Source of the DNA: Cavenderia fasciculata
Lineage: Eukaryota > Evosea > Eumycetozoa > Acytosteliales > Cavenderiaceae
Length of the DNA stretch: 64,000 nt
Direction of reading: 5' to 3'
NCBI RefSeq assembly: GCF_000203815.1
Contig: NW_004457734.1
Location: forward strand, 193,233 to 257,232
Both the position numbers and the translations under genes were made by a program. Positions 56,536 to 64,000 of this stretch are shown here, one piece after another. The notes under the pieces were generated by a model. That model worked only from the letters and a program-made list of their open reading frames with translations. It did no database searches and was not told where the DNA came from. How positions within the stretch are numbered: position 1 is the stretch's first letter; the number at the start of each line of letters is the position of its first letter.

Positions 56536-58962
56536 CTACTTCCCTTCCCATCGAAGGACTGCATAGGTCAGCCCAAAAAAACAAGAAAAAAAGTAAAACC
56601 TTTTTTTTTTTTTTGAACCTGGGAACAACAAATATATTTTTTTGTCTACATACTTTTTAGGAATTTTAAATGCAGATGCAATGTCTAAAGAATAGGGAGT
56701 GAGTTCAGAGCATACATGAGTAATTTCTTTTTCCATATCAAACCATATACCAGTGCCATTTTCTTTGGCTGCCAGGATACCATTGCTTACAAATACACCT
56801 AGATCCCTTTGAATCAAATCAAAGGCATCGAGAGCACACATCTTTTTGAGTACTGCCACTGTATTGACATCAGTGTCTTTGGCCAATGACTGTATCTTTT
56901 CTAAAAAGAATTTGTGAACGAATCGATCCACATTGGCTCTTGCCAATTTCAATGTCAATGACAGATTTTCATTCCATAATCTATACCATTCAACTGAATT
57001 AATTTTAATAATAATATTATTATTCTTTGTTGAATACATTATATTATATAACTAAATTAAAATATAAATATATAAGTAAATTAATTTAATAATTATTATA
57101 CTTTTTTGTTACCTTTTCAATTAATAAATATTCTCTTTTTTGAAATGCCAATTGTTGATATGTGAATTGTTTAAGGTGACTAAAGGAGATTGGTTTTTTG
57201 TTGGTGTGATAATCATATTGTTTGATATTATTGATATATGATAATTCACCTGTGAATTGTTGAGTGTTGTTTGATTTAATATCTTGAAGTTGTTTGTGGT
57301 AGGTTGCAAGGAGGAATTTACTGGTTTGTTGACAGAGGATGGTGTTGTCACCTTCTCCTGTGAGTCCGACCTCAAGGTGGTTTCTGAGGACGGGGACACG
57401 CGCTGACAGACGGAACCCCTGACCTCCCATACACTCTCTAGCCAACTGGGTGGCGCTGAAACAGTCCCATGCGCCAATCGCCTTGAGACCCGATGAATAG
57501 CTGTGCTTGAGCTCCATCGCATCGGTCAATATAACTCGTTTATGTGCAAAGTCGAGTGCAAAGCATCTTGCCAAGTTGGGAAGCAGACGACGTTGTTGAG
57601 TGGTGTGGTGGATGATGGGTTGCTCGGGTTTGCCAGGCTCACCAAACTGCTTGCGATTGTGTGAGTAGCTCAACCCGATAGAGACGGCTGTTTTGGCAGC
57701 TGCAAGACACAATACTGATATACAGAGACGACCGATATAAAATACAGACATCATAGCTCCAAAATGACGGTTTGGTGCAATCGTCGATTCATACTCTCCC
57801 CCGATTCAGTGACACGACTGAATCTATCCAACATGTTGTCCAATGGAATACGTACTTGTTTAAACAACAGTCCTCCATTATCAATACCGTTGAATGATGA
57901 TTTCAATCCAATATCTCTAATCTCGACACCGGGCATTGGCAGGCCGTATGGGTGTCCCGACAATGGAGGGGTTCGAATAGGTACCACAAATGCATGTACA
58001 CCATGATCACGACCCTTTAATATCAATCTAGCAAACACTGTACAAAACTGACCATGTGTAGCTATATTTCCAGGCCAATATTTTTGTGATGTCCAAGTAG
58101 GTGAATTTACAATAAACTCTTTTGTTTCTTGATCATATGTTGCTGTTGTCTCCAACCCATTTACATTACTTCCATGACTAAACAATAAATTAATTATAAA
58201 TAAGTAAATTAAATTAAATATTATTATTATTATTATTATTTACTTACCCTAACTCAGTTAAACCAAATACACCAAGTTTAGTACAATCTTGAATACCAGA
58301 TAAATACTTTGAATGATGTTTCTCTGTTCCAAGGAATAGTATAGTTCCACCCCATAGATTGTACTGGACGGCAAACTTGAGACTGACACTTAGATCAGCA
58401 TAAGAAATGGTTTCAAACCATGCCAAGAATTTATCAGGTCTATTCTTCATATCTTCCAATGTAACAATCTCTTGATCTGCAATCAATTTTGATGCAATTA
58501 ATGTTCTAAAAACAAAGAGTTGGTAAAGTTAAATTAACAATTTATACAAATACTATTATTACTATTATGATTATTTTTACCTTTCTCTATGTTTATAGTT
58601 TGTGTAGCCAGGTTCAGTTAAGAATGGTTCATCAAATTCTTCATTGTTTTGGAATAATCTAAAAAGATGATCTCTGTCTTGTTTAAAGTCACCGTCCAAT
58701 AGAGATGTTAAATACTCTACATTGGGACTACCTCCCAAAGGTGTAGAAGTAATATCATCATAGATATTACAACAATGACCTTCATTATGTTGATGATGAA
58801 CACCTGTTATTTCATTCTTTAAATGTTGAATTGTCTGAATATATAATCAATTGAATAGAGAGAAAGAGAGAGAGATAAAGATAATGATTTTAGTTGGTTT
58901 GAAAAAAGCTTGTGTTTCAACACAACACATACAACTGCAATTCTTTTTAAAGGTGTATCCAT
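56536..58962 (-). CDS. Peroxisomal acyl-CoA oxidase, with a frameshift
   Basis: Exons 58962-58933, 58834-58581, 58505-58248, 58177-57113 and 57051-56536. The protein has the acyl-CoA oxidase order: a helical N-terminus, ending LGVFGLTELGHGSNV (the FAD/substrate motif), WTSQKYWPGNIATHGQFC, IRTPPLSGHPYG, then CMGGQGFRLSARVP and LTGEGDNTILCQQ, which carries the catalytic Glu region. It catalyses the first step of peroxisomal beta-oxidation, transferring electrons to O2. Just before FGAMMSVFYIGR the frame changes at a short C-run near 57797-57801 (G-run on the coding strand); no intron can explain it. The C-terminus reads through a lysine run and T-rich stretch and lacks an obvious SKL-type peroxisomal signal; a last intron (donor near 56603) may be missed. 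Either a recent pseudogene or a sequence error. Confidence 0.82.
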
Positions 58963-59740
58963 TTTTTATAATATAATATTATTATTATTATTTTATTTGT
59001 ATGTGATCAAAAAAGAGATAATAAATAATGTATAATGAATGAATGATTGTTTAAAGTGAGTGCGTCGTGTTGCTAACTTTAAAACAACCACAAGAGCTGA
59101 GCTTACGCTTTTAAATAAAGAAAAATATCTTTTTTAAAATTTTATTCTCGAAAATCTTAATACAAAGGAACTTCATTTCATTCATTCATCATTCGTTTAT
59201 TCATCAATCGTTTTCAAATATCTTTCTTTTCTTGTGAAACAACTAAATCCCTTTGGGAACGGACAATATTATTATTGCTAGTCCATTTGATATGATCAAT
59301 CCCTAATGCTGATGAATAACCAGGTCACTGTGTGTCTGCTCGATTCTTTTATATTATCTTTAAAGATAATATGTACACGAGTTATTTCTTATAACAATTA
59401 GCTTAATAAAGATACATATACATATAATAATAATAGTATTTAATTAAAATATTTGTATGCTGATAAAAATAATAACATAATGGATGAACCTCAAAAACTT
59501 TCGCAAAGACAAAAGAATTCTTTGTGTGAAAAAAAAAAAAAATCAATTTTATTATTGTTATTATTATTATTATACCCAAATTTGTATCTTGTAGTTTTAT
59601 ATTTATAGTTTATCTCACACATCAGTATCAAAAGAGGATAGATATATTTTGATTGACATAGTAGTTAGTTAGTTCGTTAGTAGTTAGTTGTTGTTGTTAC
59701 AGAGACTACTGGTTCGAAAGATATCTACCTACCTACAACC
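58963..59740. other. Divergent intergenic region with a perfect palindrome
   Basis: 778 bp between the acyl-CoA oxidase (-) and phosphodiesterase (+) starts. Contains a 22-bp perfect palindrome at 59351-59372, A and ATT runs near 59530-59572, and AGTTAGTT repeats directly before the + gene. No coding sequence. Confidence 0.5.
59351..59372. promoter_or_regulatory. 22-bp perfect palindrome
   Basis: ATATTATCTTTAAAG followed by ATAATAT is its own reverse complement over 22 bp. It sits about midway between two divergent starts, so it could be a dimeric transcription-factor site. Chance occurrence in AT-rich DNA is possible. Confidence 0.3.
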
Positions 59741-61155
59741 ATGTCACTCAACAATGATTGGAAGAAAGAGTTGTACAAAGCATCGAGAACAACCATCATC
59801 AACATATCAAACGACACTGATTATATATTACAAAGAGTCTATGTTAAATTACAACAAGGTTTATTGCGAATATTTCCTCCTGGTATGATAGATCGTTTGA
59901 TATGTAATGTAAAAGATAGATCTAACTAATATACTCATATATCTATATCTATCTTTTATTTTATTTTCTCATTCTAAAGAAATCATTGCACCAAATAGTA
60001 AAATAGAATTTGCATCAGAGAGTAATGCATTTGTAACAGGTACAAAGGGTAGTGTCATCTATTTGTTGTTACCTCCTTCGATAGCTCCTTTGCACTCGAG
60101 TAGTATACAATCATTGTCTAATCTAATTGGAATGAAGTTGTGGGAACCATTCTTGTACGTCACTGTCGAATGGTCAAACCCGTACTGGACGACACACAGC
60201 TGCTCGATATCAGCGTCACCACAAAACATCATCGAAACCAAATACTATCTATCACACGAAGAGATCAATCGTCAAATACACTCTGAAGTAAAGACAACTA
60301 TCAAAAGTAACAATATCAACTTTAAATTAAACCAAAAACAAATTGTATTATTGAATCATCCTCAACCTTCTTCTTCTTCTTCCTCTTCATCCTCCTCATC
60401 CTCTTCATCTTCATCAACGTCACAAATAACTCCTGGAGGTCCCAATTCATCATCTCCTTCTCCTTCTGCTGCACCCAACACACCAACATCACCTAAAACT
60501 ATAAATACTAAACGTGAGAATCAAACGTCAAATAATACAACAACACCTTCTTCAAATAATAATAATAATAATGGTTCTATTAGACATTCAACATCATCAT
60601 TAACATCAAATTCTTCTACAACTTCAACTACAACACCAACATCACCATCATCATTGGTATCACTCAGTAGTACATTGTCATTCTTTTCATCGTTGTCAAA
60701 TTCACCGATACGAGGAGAATCGATATCGGGTGGAAAGGATTCGTTCCCATTCCCATGGAACAATTCAGATAGTGGTGCTTCAAAGGATAGTTGGAAACAT
60801 GCTGTAAGACGTGGAACTAGAGGTCAGTTTGTGACAGTTATCAACCGTACGACGAGACTTTGGATACGTAGAGATTACTCATTGGAGCATGGTAATTGGT
60901 ACGAGCTGCCACCCGAGGGTATTCCTCCAGGAGCAACCATTGAATTTGGTACCGCTGCAAGTGGTATTTGTACAGGCACAAATGGAAGTGTAAATTATTA
61001 TTCAAATGGACTCAAAGGTGACATCAAACTGACATTTAATAACCCATTCATTGGCGAAAACACATTCTCTTCGCATTGTCCTCCTCAATATACCATTGAA
61101 AAACATGCGATCCCTGGAACCACATCAACCGTCGTTTTTGTCATTACTGATCAAA

Positions 61156-61192
<37 letters not shown>

Positions 61193-63257
61193 GTCTCAAC
61201 AATCACAATCTTCTCAACAAAATCCAAATAATAATAATAGTTCAAGTAATTTATCAAATAGTTTAATAATAAGAGATTATCAACAAAATAGTGTACCACC
61301 ACCACAAAATACATTTAGAATGATATCATTGAACCTTGGATTATTGGTAAACTCTACCAATTATAGTTTAGAGGATCGTGTGACCAATGTAGCCAATATG
61401 TTGATCAACATGTCTGAAAAGTATGACATTATATGTTTGCAAGAGGTGTTTAATCAACAGGCAAAAGAAAAGTTTACAAAGATTCTTAGGTCGTGTTACA
61501 GTTATATCATTGACAAGTCTGGTGAAGACAGTGGATTGTATTTTGCTAGTACATTCCCAATCTTGTGGAGTGATTTTAGACTATTTAACGAGGGTATTGG
61601 TTTGGATGTACACTCTAGCAAGGGTATTCAAGCTGTTAAACTCGACACTTCATCCATCAAGGAAAACTCGATACTCTATGTATTCAATGCACACCTTCAA
61701 TCAAATCCCATCGAGGGATCAGTAGCTTGGCAAATGGTATCGGGTGACGATAAATTGAAAAAAGCTCAAACTGTTAGAACGCTTCAACTTCAATCCATTC
61801 GTGATTTCATTTCAACAGAATTATATAATAATCAACAAAACAAGAATAATAATAATAATAGTAGTAATCATAGTAGTAGCGGTAACGGTGGTAATGGTGG
61901 TGGACAAAAGAAATCGATTGGATTAATACTGTGTGGTGATATGAATATTATTGGAGAGAATGAACAAATCATATCGGATGAGGGTAGTATAGTACTCTCT
62001 CAAATCATTCCTAGTTTTGCTCGAAAGATCAATACAAAGGAGATTACGGCAACTTTTTCACGACAGTTGATGGCTCGTATACAAGACAATAACATTCCCA
62101 TCAGATATCTTGGTATTCTTCGTCAACAGGTCAATATTCCTCGTATGAAGAGTTTGATTCTCACCGAGATGATTTCATATATTATTAAAAAAGAGATCAA
62201 CGACCTTCTCAGCCAACGACACAACCATCAACTAAAGAACCAACAACAAGAGAGTAGCGATGAAATCACATACAAGAGCATTGTACTAGAAACTCTCAAC
62301 AAGGTGTTCCACTATGATTTGAAGCAATCGACAGATTATTGGACCAACACTCTCAAGAGAAAGTTAAAGTTGGAGTTTGTCAGTGCTCTGACCGAGCTTG
62401 AAGAGATGGATTTTGTCGATCTCAGATCACACGTTATCAATCTTCAATTGGTAACATCATTAAAGACAACGTTGGAAATGACACTACAAACCAAAGCTAT
62501 CTATCAATTGGTTAAAGGATCAAAATTCAACTCTAATATTGCCGCTCCACTCATTGTGGCAAGTGACATTGAAGAATTGATTCTACCACCTCTTACCAGT
62601 TACTGGGGTATTGAAAATAATTCAGATATTTATTATATTAGTCAACATCAACAAGCTAAATTGGATCAATTACAAAAAGAAAAGGATCAACAACCTTCTT
62701 CTCCACAACATCAATCTTCTTCTTCCTCTTCCTCTTCACTTGGTTTATCATTGTCACCACAATCTCTAGGAGGATTAGATGATACCTCTAGTGGTATCGG
62801 TAGTACAAGTAATGGTGGCGTTGGTGGTGGTAATCAAAAGATTAAAATCTTACTCAAACCAACCGAAGAGTATGATTCACTTCAAATGATTCTTGGACAT
62901 CCAGTCGATTTGTTTAGAATTGCCAATCCTCATCAACCAGGTTACACCATTCATCAATCACTCAATCAACTAGTACCAACTGCAGGGGTCAAAGAACGTG
63001 TCGATTACATATTTAGTTTTAATTCTCATTTTGGTGACGATGAAGGTAGAAATCCACTCCTTTATCTCAACTGTCTCGAATCCACAGTCATTCCAATGGG
63101 ATCAACTCCACAAACACGTTTATCCGATCATTTTGCTGTAGATTGTTTGATCAAACTTGAGGATGCTCCTAAAATCCCTCTTGGATCACCAACCCTAACA
63201 AGCAAGAAACAAACTTCTTCTAATTCTCTTCATATGAGAAGTTCTTCTCGTGGCTAA
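59741..63257 (+). CDS. Neutral sphingomyelinase-like phosphodiesterase (EEP fold) with two N-terminal beta modules
   Basis: Two exons (59741-59882, 59980-63257) give 1,139 residues. The C-terminal half is an endonuclease/exonuclease/phosphatase (EEP) domain: RMISLNLGLL, IICLQEVF (E536, metal ligand), FNAHLQS, CGDMNIIG (D701/N703) and RLSDHFAVDC (D1097/H1098). A long helical insert lies between GDMN and VDYIFSF. Two N-terminal segments share one pattern: N-x-T/S, then a PPG/PPGA, then TGTKGSV or TGTNGSVNYYSNG, at about residues 17-120 and 250-360. They look like beta-sandwich membrane-binding modules, perhaps aegerolysin-like. Long Ser/Thr, Asn and Gln linkers separate the parts. The overall pattern fits a Mg-dependent sphingomyelin or phospholipid hydrolase. 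No signal peptide or membrane helix is seen. Confidence 0.75.
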
Positions 63258-63388
63258 AACATATTATTCCCTCCCCAAAATAACCTTTTTTTAAAATATA
63301 AACAAAACAAAACAAAGACAATTCCAGTTAAGAATTGCTCTAAAATATTATTTAATCAAAATTGATTTATTTATTTATTTTTATTTAT

Positions 63389-63975
63389 TTATACCACGTT
63401 TAAAATTAAAATGATAAAGATAAATGTGAATAGATTACTAGTTGATAGTTGTTGATAGATGGAAATTGATGGACTGGCAAAATCAGATTGAATGATCATT
63501 GTGGCATTGAATGATTGACCGTCTACCAAGAGTGTGATTAATATTTCCTGGCCACTACCCAATTCACTGTCACGTGGGATGGTAATCAAGGTATGATTAA
63601 TAAATTGGATTTCATGTTGGACATTATTAATGGACAAGGTGACAAGAGTAGAATTGATACCATAGTTTGATCCAGATATAAATATTGATGTTTCATTATC
63701 ATCGAGAATGACGATAGAGTCGACGACGGGTGGTAAATAACCATAGGTGAAATTATAGAGTATTTGATTATCATCAAACCAATGAGATGTAGTGTACCCT
63801 CTACCAGTTCCAGCTGGCACCTTTATAGCGAGTTGGTTGTTTGGTACCAATACAACTAATGGCAATGATGCTGAATTTGCTCTTACACTTGTCCATCCAA
63901 AATCTTTACCCTCAATTATAATACTTCCGCCCATTGTAGAAATTGATTGATTATAATCATAAATTTCAAATGATT
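63389..63975 (-). CDS. ComC-like/TIG-domain surface protein, last exon only
   Basis: A terminal exon opening at an acceptor (AG at 63977-63976), with its upstream part beyond the window. It starts ESFEIYDYNQ, a junction that resembles the start of the last exon at 52966 (ESYDNN). Two TIG/IPT-like units follow (GGSIIIEGKDFGWTSV; TSIFISGSNYGINSTLV), with PPVVDSIVI between. The protein ends in a short hydrophobic tail (NLFTFIFIILILNVV) without a cytosolic tail, which suggests a GPI-anchor signal rather than the membrane helix plus tail of the other two copies. No EGF module is in the visible part. Confidence 0.75.
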
Positions 63976-64000
63976 CTAATAGAAATAAGAAATAAAGAAA

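Noticed and set aside
57795-57840. A small intron to explain the acyl-CoA oxidase frame change
   Set aside because: Any GT..AG pair here would be about 20 nt, far below the 50-100 nt introns seen elsewhere in the window.

Overview
The window is nuclear DNA of a dictyostelid social amoeba. Evidence: AT-rich intergenic DNA with long A, T, ATT and ATTT runs; many short AT-rich GT..AG introns (usually GTAAGT or GTATGT donors); coding poly-Asn, poly-Gln, poly-Ser and poly-Thr tracts; 28-residue ankyrin-like repeats; and ComC-like LRR/TIG/EGF surface proteins. Coding DNA looks less AT-extreme than expected for D. discoideum, so another dictyostelid lineage (Cavenderia, Heterostelium or Polysphondylium type) is more likely; that is an inference. 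The exon models were built by hand, and each splice chain quoted keeps one open frame.

Layout. 1-21.5 kb is mostly housekeeping: the N-terminus of an ankyrin-family gene (-), a Sen1/senataxin helicase (+), an OSCA/TMEM63 channel (-), a Nup160-like nucleoporin (+) and a secreted GMC oxidoreductase (+). 21.5-28.1 kb holds a 28-residue-repeat ankyrin protein and a 1,024-residue ComC-like LRR-TIG-EGF receptor-like protein, both (-).

28.6-38.0 kb is the accessory core, all (-). It contains a damaged Crinkler (CR) type gene (ubiquitin-like header, P-loop NTPase, REase-like end). 330 bp upstream of it lies a 10-exon gene of about 1,932 codons whose last third is a Fanzor (eukaryotic TnpB-like, RNA-guided nuclease family). 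That protein also carries a duplicated SAP-like module and a region resembling the uracil-DNA glycosylase superfamily. This is the most unusual object in the window.

38.4-51.5 kb holds a small orphan gene, a second ankyrin gene related to the one at position 1, a GNAT-type protein, Vps11 (HOPS/CORVET), and an amoeba family pair made of one intact gene and one decayed, tail-to-tail copy. 52-64 kb holds a second complete ComC-like gene, a peroxisomal-type acyl-CoA oxidase interrupted by a frameshift, a neutral-sphingomyelinase-like phosphodiesterase with two N-terminal beta-sandwich-like modules, and the last exon of a third ComC-like gene. Several intergenic gaps contain long imperfect hairpins. 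No tRNA, rRNA, CRISPR array or bacterial-type element was seen.
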